A model generated the notes under the pieces. That model saw only the letters and a list, made by a program, of their open reading frames with translations, ran no database searches and was not told where the DNA came from. Made by a program: the position numbers and the translations under genes. Shown in pieces: positions 21,165 through 31,700 of a stretch of DNA of 64,000 bases. The DNA comes from Actinacidiphila acididurans (GTDB taxonomy: Bacteria; Actinomycetota; Actinomycetes; Streptomycetales; Streptomycetaceae): NCBI RefSeq assembly GCF_016918855.1, contig NZ_JADKYB010000017.1:1-64000 (forward strand), read 5' to 3'. Numbering within the stretch: position 1 is the first letter of the stretch; the number at the start of each line of letters is the position of its first letter.

Positions 21165-22541
21165 TCAGTCCTCGCGGTCGTCCCTCGCCTCGCCGCCCTC
21201 CGCCGAGGGCCCGGCCCCGGACGCGCCCTCGCCGTCCGCGGAACCCGCCTCCGTACCGCCGTCGTCCTCGCCGACCGGCTCGACCAGGACCGTGCCGATG
21301 CGGTTGCGGCGGCCGGCCTGGGTCTCGGCGGTCAGCCGCAGGGCAGCCGGGTGGGTGCCGGAGCCGTCCTCGGGGAGCGGGACGACGGCAGTGGCGCCCG
21401 GGATCGGCACCCGGCCCAGCGCCTTGGCCAGCAGGCCGCCGACGGTCTCCACGTCGTCGTCGTCCAGCAGCACCCCGTACAGCTCCCCCAGGTCGCCGAT
21501 GTCGAGGCGGGCGGTGACCCGGAAGTGGCCGCGGCCGAGTTCGTCCACCGGCGGGGTCTCCCGGTCGTACTCGTCGGTGATCTCGCCGACGATCTCCTCC
21601 AGGATGTCCTCGATGGTGACGATGCCGGCCGTGCCGCCGTATTCGTCGACGACGACCGCGACGTGGTTGCGGTCGTGCTGCATCTCGCGCAGCAGGTCCC
21701 CGGCGTTCTTCGTGTCGGGGACGAAGGCGGCCGGGCGCATCAGCGAGGAGACCGGGTCGGACTCCGCCTCGCGGTTGATGTGGACGCGGCGGGCGAGGTC
21801 CTTGAGGTAGACGATGCCGACCACGTCGTCCTCGCTCTCGCCGGTGACCGGAATCCGCGAGAAGCCGCTGCGCAGGGCCAGGGTCATGGCCTGCCGGACG
21901 GTCTTGAACCGCTCGATCATCACCAGGTCGGTGCGCGGCACCATCACCTCGCGCACCAGGGTGTCGCCGAGTTCGAAGATCGAGTGCACCATGCGCCGTT
22001 CCTCGTCCTCGATCAGCGACTCGGACTCGGCGAGGTCGACCATGGCCCGCAGTTCTGCCTCACTGGCGAACGGGCCGCGTTTGAAGCCCTTGCCGGGAGT
22101 GAGCGCGTTGCCCAGCAGGATCAGCAGGCCGGGAATCGGGCCCATCACCCGGGCCAGCGGCAGCAGGACGTACGAGGCCGCGGTCGCGGTGTTCATCGGG
22201 TGCTGGCGGCCGATGGTGCGCGGCGAGACGCCCACCGCCACGTAGGACACGAGCACCATGACGCCGATGGCGACCGCGAGCACCTGCCAGGTGCGGTCGA
22301 AGGTGCGGTCGCACACCACGGTGATCAGGACGGCGGCGGCGGTCTCGCACCCCACCCGGACCAGCAGTGCGACGTTGAGGTAGCGGGTGGGGTCGGAGCT
22401 GACGGCGAGCAGGTTGGCGGCGCCGCGGCGGCCGGAACGCAGCGCGTCCTCGGCGCGGAAGCGGGAGACGCGGGCGATGCCGGCCTCGGCGCACGCGGCC
22501 AGCCAGGCGACGATCACCAGCAGGACTGCGGAGACGATCAT
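21165..22541 (-). CDS. CNNM/CBS transporter-associated protein (hemolysin C-like)
   Basis: A 458-aa membrane protein. A DUF21/CNNM domain with 3-4 helices covers about 1-140. Two CBS domains follow at about 190-310 (REVMVPRTDLVMIE, then VDEYGGTAGIVTIEDILEEIVGE), and a CorC/HlyC domain at about 335-425. The tail is acidic and low in complexity. Relatives are tied to Mg2+ or Co2+ handling; the hemolysin name is historical. The stop of ybeY is 30 bases upstream, so phoH, ybeY and this gene form one operon. Confidence 0.92.
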   Translation of the reverse strand: MIVSAVLLVIVAWLAACAEAGIARVSRFRAEDALRSGRRGAANLLAVSSDPTRYLNVALLVRVGCETAAAVLITVVCDRTFDRTWQVLAVAIGVMVLVSYVAVGVSPRTIGRQHPMNTATAASYVLLPLARVMGPIPGLLILLGNALTPGKGFKRGPFASEAELRAMVDLAESESLIEDEERRMVHSIFELGDTLVREVMVPRTDLVMIERFKTVRQAMTLALRSGFSRIPVTGESEDDVVGIVYLKDLARRVHINREAESDPVSSLMRPAAFVPDTKNAGDLLREMQHDRNHVAVVVDEYGGTAGIVTIEDILEEIVGEITDEYDRETPPVDELGRGHFRVTARLDIGDLGELYGVLLDDDDVETVGGLLAKALGRVPIPGATAVVPLPEDGSGTHPAALRLTAETQAGRRNRIGTVLVEPVGEDDGGTEAGSADGEGASGAGPSAEGGEARDDRED

Positions 22542-22571
22542 GCGCGGGTCTTTCTGTGCCTCGCCCCGCCG

Positions 22572-23066
22572 TCAGTGGGTGGTGGGGGCGGGCGAGGGCC
22601 CCAGCAGGCCGCGCTCGGTGCGCCAGTCGTCGAGGATGGCCTTCTGCAGGCCGAACATCTCGGCCTTCTCGTCCGCCTCGTCGTGGTCGTAGCCGAGCAG
22701 GTGGAGGACGCCGTGCACGGTCAGGAGCTGGAGCTCCTCATCCATGGAGTGCTTGGTCGGCGCCTCCTCCCCCTGCTTCTTCGCGACCTCCGGACACAGC
22801 ACGATGTCGCCGAGCAGGCCCTGTGCGGGCTCCTCGTCCTCCTTGCCGGGCCGCAGCTCGTCCATGGGGAAGGACATCACGTCGGTGGGCCCGGGCAGGT
22901 CCATCCACTGAAGGTGCAACTGCTCCATCGCCTCCGCGTCCACCACGATCACCGACAGCTCGGAGAGCGGGTGGATGCGCATGCGCTGGAGGGCGTAGCG
23001 GGCGGCGTCGAGCACCGCCTGTTCGTCGATATCCCAGCCGGACTCGTTGTTGACGTCGATCGCCAT
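22572..23066 (-). CDS. ybeY: endoribonuclease YbeY
   Basis: A 164-aa zinc-dependent RNase for 16S rRNA 3'-end processing and ribosome quality control. The metal motif [11 protein letters not shown] (HxxxHxxxxxH) is at about 115-125, preceded by the conserved [13 protein letters not shown] 23066 begins the family-typical [10 protein letters not shown]. It lies 12 bases after phoH, a linkage conserved in bacteria. Confidence 0.96.
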   Translation of the reverse strand: MAIDVNNESGWDIDEQAVLDAARYALQRMRIHPLSELSVIVVDAEAMEQLHLQWMDLPGPTDVMSFPMDELRPGKEDEEPAQGLLGDIVLCPEVAKKQGEEAPTKHSMDEELQLLTVHGVLHLLGYDHDEADEKAEMFGLQKAILDDWRTERGLLGPSPAPTTH

Positions 23067-23078
23067 GGGGGTGGTCGG

Positions 23079-24146
23079 CTACTTTCGGTCGGTCCTGGCG
23101 CGGCTGCCGTCGCGGTGGTCCCCGCCGCCGTCGGCGGTGGCGTTGTCGTACCGCTCGTAGGCGTCCACGATGCGTCCGACCAGCTTATGGCGGACCACGT
23201 CGGTGCTGGTGAGCCGGGAGAAGTGGACGTCGTCGACGTCCTTGAGGATGTCCTGCACCTGGCGCAGGCCGCTCTTGACGCCGCCGGGCAGGTCCACCTG
23301 CGTGATGTCGCCGGTGACCACGATCTTGGAGTCGAAGCCGAGCCGGGTCAGGAACATCTTCATCTGCTCGGCGCTGGTGTTCTGCGCCTCGTCCAGGATG
23401 ATGAACGCGTCGTTGAGGGTACGGCCGCGCATGTACGCCAGCGGCGCGACCTCGATGGTGCCGGCCGCCATCAGCCGCGGGATCGAGTCGGGATCCACCA
23501 TGTCGTGCAGCGCGTCGTACAGCGGGCGCAGGTACGGGTCGATCTTCTCGTAGAGGGTGCCGGGCAGGAAGCCCAGCCGCTCGCCGGCCTCGACCGCGGG
23601 GCGGGTCAGGATGATCCGGTTGACCTGCTTGGACTGCAGCGCCTGGACCGCCTTGGCCATCGCCAGATACGTCTTGCCGGTGCCGGCCGGGCCGATGCCG
23701 AAGACGATGGTGTGGTGGTCGATCGCGTCCACGTACCGCTTCTGGTTGAGCGTCTTGGGGCGGATCGTGCGGCCGCGGCTGGACAGGATGTTCTGGGTGA
23801 GGACCTGGGCGGGGGTCTCCGCGCCCTCGGCACCGGCGGCGGCGCCCGCCCGCAGCATGGCGATCGACCGTTCGACCGCGTCCTCCGTCATCGGCTGACC
23901 GGTCCGCAGCACCAGCATCATCTCGTCGAACAGGCGCTGGACCAGGGCCACATCGGGGGCGTCGCCCACCGCGCTGATCTCGTTGCCCCGGACGTGGATG
24001 TCGACCGCCGGGAAGGCGTTCTCGATCACGCGGAGGAGGGCGTCCCCCGAACCCAGGACGGTCACCATGGGGTGCTTGGCCGGAACGACGAAATGGGCCC
24101 GCGCCTGCGGCGGCTGCGGCTGCTGCTTCGTGGGTGTCTGAGTCAT
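23079..24146 (-). CDS. PhoH-family ATPase (PhoH-L)
   Basis: A 355-aa cytoplasmic P-loop ATPase. It has an N-terminal KH-like region with a [26 protein letters not shown] stretch broken by loops. The Walker A is [11 protein letters not shown] (about 150) and the Walker B is [10 protein letters not shown] (about 245). [10 protein letters not shown] follows. PhoH-like proteins accompany ybeY and are thought to act in RNA metabolism, possibly as helicases. First gene of the phoH-ybeY-CNNM operon. Confidence 0.94.
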   Translation of the reverse strand: MTQTPTKQQPQPPQARAHFVVPAKHPMVTVLGSGDALLRVIENAFPAVDIHVRGNEISAVGDAPDVALVQRLFDEMMLVLRTGQPMTEDAVERSIAMLRAGAAAGAEGAETPAQVLTQNILSSRGRTIRPKTLNQKRYVDAIDHHTIVFGIGPAGTGKTYLAMAKAVQALQSKQVNRIILTRPAVEAGERLGFLPGTLYEKIDPYLRPLYDALHDMVDPDSIPRLMAAGTIEVAPLAYMRGRTLNDAFIILDEAQNTSAEQMKMFLTRLGFDSKIVVTGDITQVDLPGGVKSGLRQVQDILKDVDDVHFSRLTSTDVVRHKLVGRIVDAYERYDNATADGGGDHRDGSRARTDRK

Positions 24147-24460
24147 GGGCCGGCGCTAGGGCCTGCTCATCCCGCCTTCTGGTGGTCGGTGCGCCCGGGG
24201 TGGGCCTTGGTTTTCCAAGGGTACGACCTCGGCCCGTCCCGGCCGAGGGGATTGTCCACAGGAACGCACGGGCGCAAGGAGGCCCCGGCGGCCGGACCGG
24301 ACGGCGTCGGCGGGGGTTGACGGAGGCGTCGCCGGGGGTTCAGCGACGGGGAGTTCTTGAGACCGCGCGGTCGGCTCTTGAGAAGACCCGGGCTCGGGAA
24401 GGCGTCGGGCTCACGAAGGACCCGGACTCAGGCAGGCGCCTTCCTCAACAAGGCATGGGC
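24147..24460. other. 314-bp gap between sugar kinase and phoH
   Basis: No credible gene. A TTGTCCACA sequence (24252-24260, DnaA-box-like) lies about 105 bases upstream of phoH. The left half is G/A-rich with degenerate repeated words such as CTTGAGA. The phoH promoter should be here, but I cannot point to it. Confidence 0.5.
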
Positions 24461-25576
24461 TCAGGAGGGCGCCGGGCGGAAGCCGATCGTGGGGACCGCG
24501 CGGCGCAGCGGCCAGGGGCGGGTGCCGGCCGGCAGCAGGTCCTCCAGGAACCGGTAGCGGGCCAGCGCCTCCAGGCCGGTGGGCACCTCCCCCGCGTACG
24601 CCTTGGCCTGCGTCCACCAGCTGGCGATCTCGATCCAGCCGGGCGCGGACAGCGAGCCGCCGAACTCCTGGACGGACAGCGCCGCGCACAGGGAGGCGAA
24701 GGCCAGCCGGTCGGTGAGCGGCCAGCCGGCCAGCGTGCCGGTGACGAAGCCGGCCACGAAGACGTCGCCGGCCCCGGTCGGGTCCAGGGCCGCGACGTCC
24801 AGGGCGGGCACCTCGGCGGTCTCCCCGGTGGCCGAGTCCACCGCGCAGGCGCCGTCGGTGCCGAGGGTGACCACGGCCAGCGGCACGAGTTCGGCGAGCC
24901 GGCGGGCGGCCTGCCGCGGGGTGGTGGTGCGGGTGTAGTTCATGGCCTCGGCCGCGTTGGGCAGGAAGGCGGCGCAATGGCGCAGGCCGGCCAGGTCCTC
25001 GGGGTCCCAGCGGCCGGTCTCGTCCCAGCCGACGTCGGCGAAGATCAGCGTGCCCGAGGAGGCCGCGTCGGCGATCCAGTCCGGGTCGCCCTCGCCCTCG
25101 TGCCCGCGGTGCCCGAGCGCGGCCACCGCGGCCCGGGCCGGCGGCGGGCAGGTCGGCACGGCCTCCTCCGGCGGCGGCGCCTGGTGGCCGTGGCTGACCA
25201 TGGTGCGCTCGCCCTCGTACGCCATCGAGACGGTCACGGGGGAGTGCCAGCCCGGCACCCGGCGCGAGAGGGTCAGGTCGATGCCCTCGCCATTGCGGAG
25301 GCTGTCCCAGCAGTAGTCGCCGTACATGTCGTCGCCGAAAGCCGCGGCCAGTGTGGTGCGCAGGCCCAGCCGGGCCAGCGCGGTGGCCATGTTGGCGATC
25401 CCGCCGGGGCTGGAACCCATGCCGCGCGCCCAGGACTCGGTGCCGCGCACCGGCGCGCGGTCCAGGCCGGTGAAGATGATGTCGAGGAAAACGGTGCCGG
25501 TCAGGTAGACGTCGGTCGCCGGGTCTCCCAGGACGCGGAGAGCCGCCAGTGGGTCGAGCACGGGCTGGTCGTCCAT
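24461..25576 (-). CDS. PfkB-family carbohydrate kinase
   Basis: A 371-aa ribokinase-family sugar or nucleoside kinase. The first PfkB signature is seen as GSSPGGIANMATALARLG near residue 54 and the second as DPTGAGDVFVAGFVTG (about 265-280), with the catalytic Asp in GAGD and an anion hole from the Gly residues. It phosphorylates a small sugar using ATP; the substrate is not evident. It is divergent from the GH4 glycosidase gene, which suggests a shared sugar pathway. Confidence 0.9.
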   Translation of the reverse strand: MDDQPVLDPLAALRVLGDPATDVYLTGTVFLDIIFTGLDRAPVRGTESWARGMGSSPGGIANMATALARLGLRTTLAAAFGDDMYGDYCWDSLRNGEGIDLTLSRRVPGWHSPVTVSMAYEGERTMVSHGHQAPPPEEAVPTCPPPARAAVAALGHRGHEGEGDPDWIADAASSGTLIFADVGWDETGRWDPEDLAGLRHCAAFLPNAAEAMNYTRTTTPRQAARRLAELVPLAVVTLGTDGACAVDSATGETAEVPALDVAALDPTGAGDVFVAGFVTGTLAGWPLTDRLAFASLCAALSVQEFGGSLSAPGWIEIASWWTQAKAYAGEVPTGLEALARYRFLEDLLPAGTRPWPLRRAVPTIGFRPAPS

Positions 25577-25763
25577 GCTTCACACTCTCACGGATGGCTG
25601 CCGCCGGGCGCTCGTCAGTGGCATGTGTGCGCCGGGGGGCGCACGGGTGCGCGGGCGGCCGGGACCGTGCGCCGGTGGACGCGGGGCGCGGCAGACTGCT
25701 CCTGGGCCGGACACCGGGATCGGCCGCGATCGCGACGCGCGCTGGACGCGGGCGGAAGCGGTC

Positions 25764-25859
25764 GGACACGGACCGAACGCGGATCGAACGCGGACGGAGG
25801 CGGTCGGATGTGGACCGGACGGGCACGGGACAGGATCGGATGAGGACCGGATGAGGCTC
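25764..25859. repeat. degenerate 11-bp tandem repeat before the GH4 gene
   Basis: About nine units of 10-11 bases close to GGANGNGGACC run through the intergenic region into the first codons of the GH4 gene. Examples: GGACACGGACC, GAACGCGGATC, GGATGTGGACC, GGATGAGGACC. The ribosome site and start codon of the GH4 gene lie within the last two units. Confidence 0.6.
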
Positions 25860-27179
25860 ACGGTGATCGGCGGCGGCGGGTTCCGGGTGCCGCTGGTGTA
25901 CGGCGCGCTGCGGAACGAGCCCGAGGTGCGCGAGGTGGTGCTGTACGACACCGACGCCCGCCGGGTGCGGGTGGTCGCCGGGGTGCTGGCCGCCATGCGG
26001 CGCGCGGCGGACGGCGCCGGGCCGCCGGTACGGGTGGCCGGCGGGCTGGACGAGGCGCTGCGGGACACGGACTTCGTGTTCTCGGCGATCCGGGTGGGCG
26101 GCACCGCGGGCCGGATGCGCGACGAGCGGGTGCCGCTGGCCGAAGGGGTGCTCGGTCAGGAGACGGTGGGCGCCGGCGGGGTGCTGTACGGCCTGCGCAC
26201 GCTGCCGGTGGCGGTGGCCCTGGCCGAACGCGTCCGGGCGGTCGCACCCGGCGCCTGGGTGATCAACTTCACCAACCCGGCCGGGATGGTCACCGAGGCG
26301 ATGGCCCGGGTGCTCGGCCCGCGGGTGATCGGCATCTGCGACTCCCCGGTGGGCCTGATCCGGCGGGCCGCCCGCGCGGCGGGCGCCGACCCGGACGCCC
26401 CGGACCTGAGCTACGACTACCTGGGCCTGAACCACCTGGGCTGGCTGCGGCGGCTGACCGTCGGCGGCCGCGACCTGCTGCCGGGCCTGCTGGCCGACCC
26501 CGGCGCACTGGCCGGCTTCGAGGAGGGCCGGCTGTTCGGCGCCCCCTTCCTCGCCGCACTCGGCAGCCTGCCCAACGAGTACCTGCACTACTACTACTTC
26601 CGGCGCGAGACCCTGCACGCGGTGCGCTCGGCGGCGGCCACCCGCGGGGAGTTCCTGGACCGGCAGCAGGGCGGCTTCTTCGCCGAGGCCGACGGGCTGC
26701 CGGAGGACGAGGCGTACGCGCTGTGGCAGCGGGTGCGGCACGAGCGCGAGGCGACGTACCTGGCGGAGAACCGGGCGGCCAGCGGCGGCTGGCAGCGCGA
26801 CGCCCAGGACCTGGACGGCGGCGGCTACGAGAACGTGGCGCTCGCCCTGATGCGGGCCATCGCCCACGACCGACCCGCCACCTTGGTGCTCAACGTTCCG
26901 GGTGGCGGCGCCGTGCCCGTCCTCGACGCGGACGCCGTGGTCGAAGTGCCCTGCGAGGTGGGCGCTTTCGGTGCCCGGCCGCTGCCCGTGGCCCCGCCCG
27001 ACGACCACCAGGCCGGCCTCATGCTGACCGTGAAAGCGGTCGAACGCGCGGCCATTGACGCGGCGAGCACCGGTTCGCGCGCCGCCGCCCTGCGCGCCCT
27101 CGCCCTGCACCCCCTGGTCGACACCGCCTCGGCCGCCGCTCGCATCCTGGACGCCGCGGGCTGGCCGGCCCGGGGCTGA
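25851..27179 (+). CDS. GH4-family glycosidase (6-phospho-beta-glucosidase-like)
   Basis: A 442-aa NAD+- and Mn2+-dependent glycosidase. The Rossmann motif TVIGGGGFRVPLVYGAL is at the N-terminus. WVINFTNPAGMVTEA and GICDSPVGLI supply the metal-binding Cys region; GLNHLGWLR supplies the metal-binding His. The family classically cleaves 6-phospho-glycosides made by PTS uptake, but no PTS gene is near; the neighbouring PfkB kinase could provide phosphorylated sugars instead. ATG 25851 follows GAGGACCGG; longer frames upstream run through the 11-bp repeat and are not homologous. Confidence 0.9.
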   Translation: MRLTVIGGGGFRVPLVYGALRNEPEVREVVLYDTDARRVRVVAGVLAAMRRAADGAGPPVRVAGGLDEALRDTDFVFSAIRVGGTAGRMRDERVPLAEGVLGQETVGAGGVLYGLRTLPVAVALAERVRAVAPGAWVINFTNPAGMVTEAMARVLGPRVIGICDSPVGLIRRAARAAGADPDAPDLSYDYLGLNHLGWLRRLTVGGRDLLPGLLADPGALAGFEEGRLFGAPFLAALGSLPNEYLHYYYFRRETLHAVRSAAATRGEFLDRQQGGFFAEADGLPEDEAYALWQRVRHEREATYLAENRAASGGWQRDAQDLDGGGYENVALALMRAIAHDRPATLVLNVPGGGAVPVLDADAVVEVPCEVGAFGARPLPVAPPDDHQAGLMLTVKAVERAAIDAASTGSRAAALRALALHPLVDTASAAARILDAAGWPARG

Positions 27180-27189
27180 GGAGCGCCTC

Positions 27190-28095
27190 TCAGCGGCGTT
27201 TCGGGACCGGGACCCGCATCAGGTCCTCGGCGACGGTGAGGTCGCCGGTGAAGCCGGCGGCCCGGGCCTGGGCCGCGAAGGGCTCCGGGCTCGGATAGCG
27301 CTGCGAGAAGTGGGTGAGGACGAGGTGCCGCACCCCGGCGTCGCGGGCGACGGCGGCGGCCTGCCCGGCCGTCAGGTGGCCGTGATCGGCGGCCAGCCCG
27401 GCGTCCTCGTCCAGGAACGTGGCCTCGATGACGAGCAGGTCGCAGCCCTCGGCGAGTTGCGGCACCCCCGGGCACATCCGGGTGTCCATGATGAACGCGA
27501 AGCTCTGGCCCGGGCGCGGCTCGCTGACGTCGGCCAGGGCCACACCGCGCAGCATGCCCTCGCGCTGGAGCCGCCCGATGTCGGGGCCGGCGATGCCGTG
27601 CGCGGCCAGCTTCTCCGGCAGCAGGCGGCGGCCGTCCGGTTCGTCCAGCCGGTAGCCGTACGCCTCCACGGGGTGCGACAGGCGCACCGCGGACAGCGTG
27701 AACGACGCGGTGGTGGCGAGCGGGCCGTCGTCCGTGACCGGGTCCTCGCGCAGGTCGGCGGACTCATGGTACGCGGTGGCGTACCGCAGTCGGTCGAAGT
27801 ACGGCTGCCCGCTCGCCGGATAGTGCGCGGTCACCGGGTGCGGGACCCGGTCGAGGTTGATCCGCTGGACGACCCCGGCCAGCCCCAGGCTGTGGTCGCC
27901 GTGGAAGTGGGTGACACAGATCCGGGTGAGGTCGTGCGCGGCGACCCCGGCGTACAGCATCTGGCGCTGGCTGCCCTCGCCGGGGTCGAACAGGATGCCC
28001 TCGCCGTCCCAGCGCAGCACGTAGCCGTTGTGGTTGCGCTGCCGGGTGGGGACCTGGCTGGCGGTGCCCAGGACGATCAGTTCGCGCGCGGACAT
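27190..28095 (-). CDS. rnz: ribonuclease Z
   Basis: A 301-aa metallo-beta-lactamase-fold nuclease that trims tRNA 3' ends. The signature [11 protein letters not shown] (about 62-72) holds the zinc ligands. The later His ligands fall in [10 protein letters not shown] and LTHFSQRY. The length matches the short RNase Z form. The ATG at 28095 starts the conserved [17 protein letters not shown]. The HIT gene ends 22 bases upstream on the same strand. Confidence 0.95.
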   Translation of the reverse strand: MSARELIVLGTASQVPTRQRNHNGYVLRWDGEGILFDPGEGSQRQMLYAGVAAHDLTRICVTHFHGDHSLGLAGVVQRINLDRVPHPVTAHYPASGQPYFDRLRYATAYHESADLREDPVTDDGPLATTASFTLSAVRLSHPVEAYGYRLDEPDGRRLLPEKLAAHGIAGPDIGRLQREGMLRGVALADVSEPRPGQSFAFIMDTRMCPGVPQLAEGCDLLVIEATFLDEDAGLAADHGHLTAGQAAAVARDAGVRHLVLTHFSQRYPSPEPFAAQARAAGFTGDLTVAEDLMRVPVPKRR

Positions 28096-28117
28096 CGGGT
28101 ACGGGGGCCGTCCGCGG

Positions 28118-28474
28118 TCAGACCAGGCGCTGCAGGTCGCGGCCGCCCAGGACGTGGGCGTGGGCGTGGAAGACCGTCTGGCCGGCGCCCGGGCCGGTGT
28201 TGAAGACGATGCGGTAACCGGTGGTATCCACCTTCTCCTGGATCGCCACCTCGCCCGCTTCGCGGAGGACGTCGGCGGTCACCTGGGGTTCCGCCGCGGC
28301 CAGCGACAGCGCGTCGGGGTAGTGGACGCGCGGGATCACCAGCACGTGCGTGGGTGCCTGGGGGTTGATGTCGCGGAACGCCACGGTGGTGTTCGTTTCC
28401 CGGACGATGGTGGCCGGCACCTCACCCTCGGCGATTTTGCAGAACAGGCAGTCGGCTTGGGGTTCTCCCGCCAT
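28118..28474 (-). CDS. HIT (histidine triad) family protein
   Basis: A 118-aa HINT-type nucleotide hydrolase. The N-terminal [13 protein letters not shown] carries the zinc-type Cys pair seen in many HIT proteins. The triad reads [13 protein letters not shown] at about 101-113. Relatives cleave AMP-lysine or AMP-amide bonds. An AAAGG precedes ATG 28474. Probably co-transcribed with rnz downstream. Confidence 0.94.
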   Translation of the reverse strand: MAGEPQADCLFCKIAEGEVPATIVRETNTTVAFRDINPQAPTHVLVIPRVHYPDALSLAAAEPQVTADVLREAGEVAIQEKVDTTGYRIVFNTGPGAGQTVFHAHAHVLGGRDLQRLV

Positions 28475-28660
28475 CGGGGGACCTTTCCGGGATGGGGTCG
28501 GGGTTCGTTCCGCATGCTACCCGGGGTGGGCGCGCATGATCGTACGGCTCCTTTCGCTTGGGCGGGAACGAGCTCGGGGGGGTTCTGTTTCTTGCCGGGT
28601 GCGCGTTCGTTGTGGTTGATCGCGCTCACGCGGCGCCAGCCGCATATCAGGCACAGCCCC

Positions 28661-28738
28661 GCGCCCCTGGCGGGGCGCTGCTCTCCCCGCACCCGTCCAC
28701 CCGCGCCCCTCGGGGCGCCCCGCGTCAGGGGCGCCCCC
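28661..28738. terminator. cluster of GC-rich hairpins after the tricorn gene
   Basis: At least two perfect 7-bp stems occur: GCGCCCC 28661-28667 with GGGGCGC 28672-28678, and GCGCCCC 28703-28709 with GGGGCGC 28712-28718. More GGGGCGCCCC words follow. The cluster lies 18-95 bases past the stop of the tricorn-type protease in its direction of transcription. Similar GCGCCCC/GGGGCGC elements recur between Streptomyces genes, so this may be a dispersed repeat as well as a terminator. The rest of 28475-28755 holds no gene. Confidence 0.5.
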
Positions 28739-28755
28739 GTCTCCGGTTCGGCTGA

Positions 28756-31700
28756 TTACGGCAGCTCGGGCGGGGTTTTGGCCGGGTGGGTGGTGAGGGT
28801 GGTGAGGGCGAGGGTGATGGCGGCGTCGAGTTGGGGGTCGCGGGAGGCGGCCCAGTCCTGGGGGGCGGGGACGACTTCGACGTCGGGGTCGACGCCGTGG
28901 TTCTCGAGGGCGAAGCCGAAGCCGTCGAGCCAGATGGCGTACTTGGGCTGCGTGACGCCGGTGCCGTCGACCAGTTCGTAGCGGCTGTCGATGCCGATGA
29001 CGCCGCCCCAGGTGCGGGTGCCGACGACGGGGCCGATGCCGAGGGCGCGGACGGCGGCGTTGACGATGTCGCCGTCGGAGCCGGAGAACTCGTTGGCGAC
29101 CGCCACCACGGGGCCGCGGGGGGCGTCCTGGGGGTAGCTGAAGGGGCGGGCGCCGCGCGGCAGTTCCCAGCCGACGATGCGCCGGGCCAGCTTCTCCACG
29201 ACCAGTTGGGAGGTGTGGCCGCCGCGGTTCTCGCGGACGTCGACGACCAGGCCCTCGCGGGCCACCTCGACCCGCAGGTCACGGTGGAGCTGGGCCCAGC
29301 CGCTGCCGACCATGTCGGGCACGTGGAGGTAGCCGAGCCGGCCGCCGGATTCCCGGTGGACGTGGGCCCGGCGGTCGGCCACCCAGTCGTGGTAGCGCAG
29401 CGGCTCCTCGTCGGCGAGGGGCACGGCGACCACGTGCCGGACCGGGCCGCCGGCGGCGGGCGCCACGGTCAGCTCGACGGGCTTGCCGGCGGTGCCGACC
29501 AGCAGCGGGCCGGGTCCGGTGACGGGGTCCACCGGGTGGCCGTCCACCGCGAGCAGCGTGTCCCCGGCCTTGATCGCGACGCCGGGCGCGGCCAGCGGGG
29601 AGCGGGCCTGCGGGTCGGAGGACTCGCCGGGCAGCACCCGGTCGATCCGCCAGGTGCCGTCCTCGGCCCGGGACAGGTCCGCGCCGAGCAGACCCTGGCG
29701 GCGCAGCGGGTCGCGCCAGGTGCCGGGCGGGGAGACGTACGCGTGCGAGGTGCGCAGTTCGCCGTGCAGTTCCCACAGCAGGTCGACCAGGTCGTCGTGG
29801 GTGGCGACGCGGTCCAGCAGGGGGCGGTAGCGGTCCCCGGCGGCGGCCCAGTCGACGCCTCCCATGTCGGCCCGCCAGAAGTTGTCCCGCATCAGCCGGT
29901 GCGTCTCGTCGTACATCTGCCGCCACTCCTCGACAGGGCGCACGGTGACGCGGATCCGGCTGAGGTCGACGGTGACGGAACTGTCGGACTCCTCGCCGGT
30001 CTTGGTGTCGGCGGGGGCGATCCGCAGCGTGCCGCCGTTGCCGATCAGCACCTTGTTGCCGTCGCCGGTGACGGAGAAGTCGTCGGCGTCGCCCGCGATC
30101 TCCTCGATACGGAGCTGCACGAGGTCGTAGCGCTCCAGCGCGGTGCCGGGCGGGCGCGCGTCGGGTCCGGACAGGGCCGCGCCCAGGGTGCCGACCAGCG
30201 GGTGGCGCAGCCACAGCACGCCGCCCTTGGCCGCGCGCAGGCCGGAGTAGCGCCCGGCCTCGACCGGGAAGGCCACGATCCGGTCGGCGATCCCCTCGGC
30301 GTCCACGGTGGTGACCGGGGTGCGCGGCCGTTCCGCGCCCTCGCCGCCGCTTTCCGCCTCGGACGCCCTCTCGGTGTCCTCTGCCGCGCTCTCCGGCTCG
30401 TCGTCGCTGTCGTACGGCCGCCCGTGCCGCTGCGGCCCGAACGGGGACGGGGTGGCGGCGGCGAGCGTGATCAGGTACGGGCGGCAGGCGTTGGGGAAGG
30501 ACAGGTCGAAGACGTGCGCGTCGTAGACCGGGTCGAAGGCCCGCTCGGACAGGAACGCCAGGTGCCGGCCGTCGGCGGTGAAGGCCGGCGCGAAGTCGGT
30601 GAACCGCAGCGGGGTGGCATCCACCACTGTCAGGTCGGCGGTCGCGGCGAGCCTGATCTGCCGCAGCGAGCCGGGCCCGGGGTGCGACCAGGCCAGCCAC
30701 GCCGAGTCGGGCGAGAAGGCGAGCCCGGAGGCGTCGCCGTCGTCCCCCTCGGCCACCTGGCGCACCTCACCGGTCTGCGTGCCGACCAGCAGCACGCGGC
30801 CGTCGTGGGAGGCGACGGCGATGTGGTGACCGTCCGGGGAGACCTCGATGTCGTGCACCCGGCCGAGCCGTCCCGCGGCCAGCCGGCGCGGCGCGGTGCC
30901 GGCCGCCGGCCCGACCGCCGGGGCGACCTCCAGCGCGTCGTCGCCCTCCGCGTCGGTCACCCACACCACGTGCTGGTCGTCGCCCTGCGAGAACACCCGC
31001 GGGTGCCGGGTGCGCACGCCGGGCGCGGCGGCCAGTGCCCGGGCGGGGCCGCCGCGGTGGGTGATCCAGTGGGTGGTGCCGCGGATCTCCACCGCGCTGC
31101 CCCGGCCGGTGTGGTCGGGGCGGGCCTCGCCGAGGTACTGGGAGGCGCGCACCGGGTGCGGCTGGAGATCGGTGCGCTGGCCGCCCAGGGTCACCGTCAG
31201 CTCGTACGGCTCGGCGTCCGGGTCGTCCAGCCCGTCCAGCAGGTGGATGCGGCCGCCGGCCACGTACGCGACGCGGGTGCCGTCGGTGGCGGCCTGGCGG
31301 GCGTACCAGCCGCCGAGCGGGCTGTGCCGGCGCAGGTCGGTGCCGTCGGGCAGACTGGAGTAGAGGGCGCCCTCGCCCTCGTGGTCGGACAGGAACGCGA
31401 TCCGCTCCCCCACCCACATCGGGCACTCGATGTTGCCGTCGAGACCGGCGTGCACCCGCTCGAAGCCGCCCTCGCCGGTGGCGTCCAGCCACAGCTTGCC
31501 CGCGGTGCCGCCGCGGTAACGCTTCCAGTACGCGGCCTCACGGCTCATCGTGGCCGACTGGAGCAGCACCGCGCCGCCGGGCCCGTACGCGACGTCGCCC
31601 ACCGGCCCGTACGGCAGCTTGACCGCGGGCCCGCCGTCCAGCGGCAGCCGCCGGGCCCAGGTGCGCCGCAGCGACGCCTCCCCGGCGGCCGAGGTCGCCA

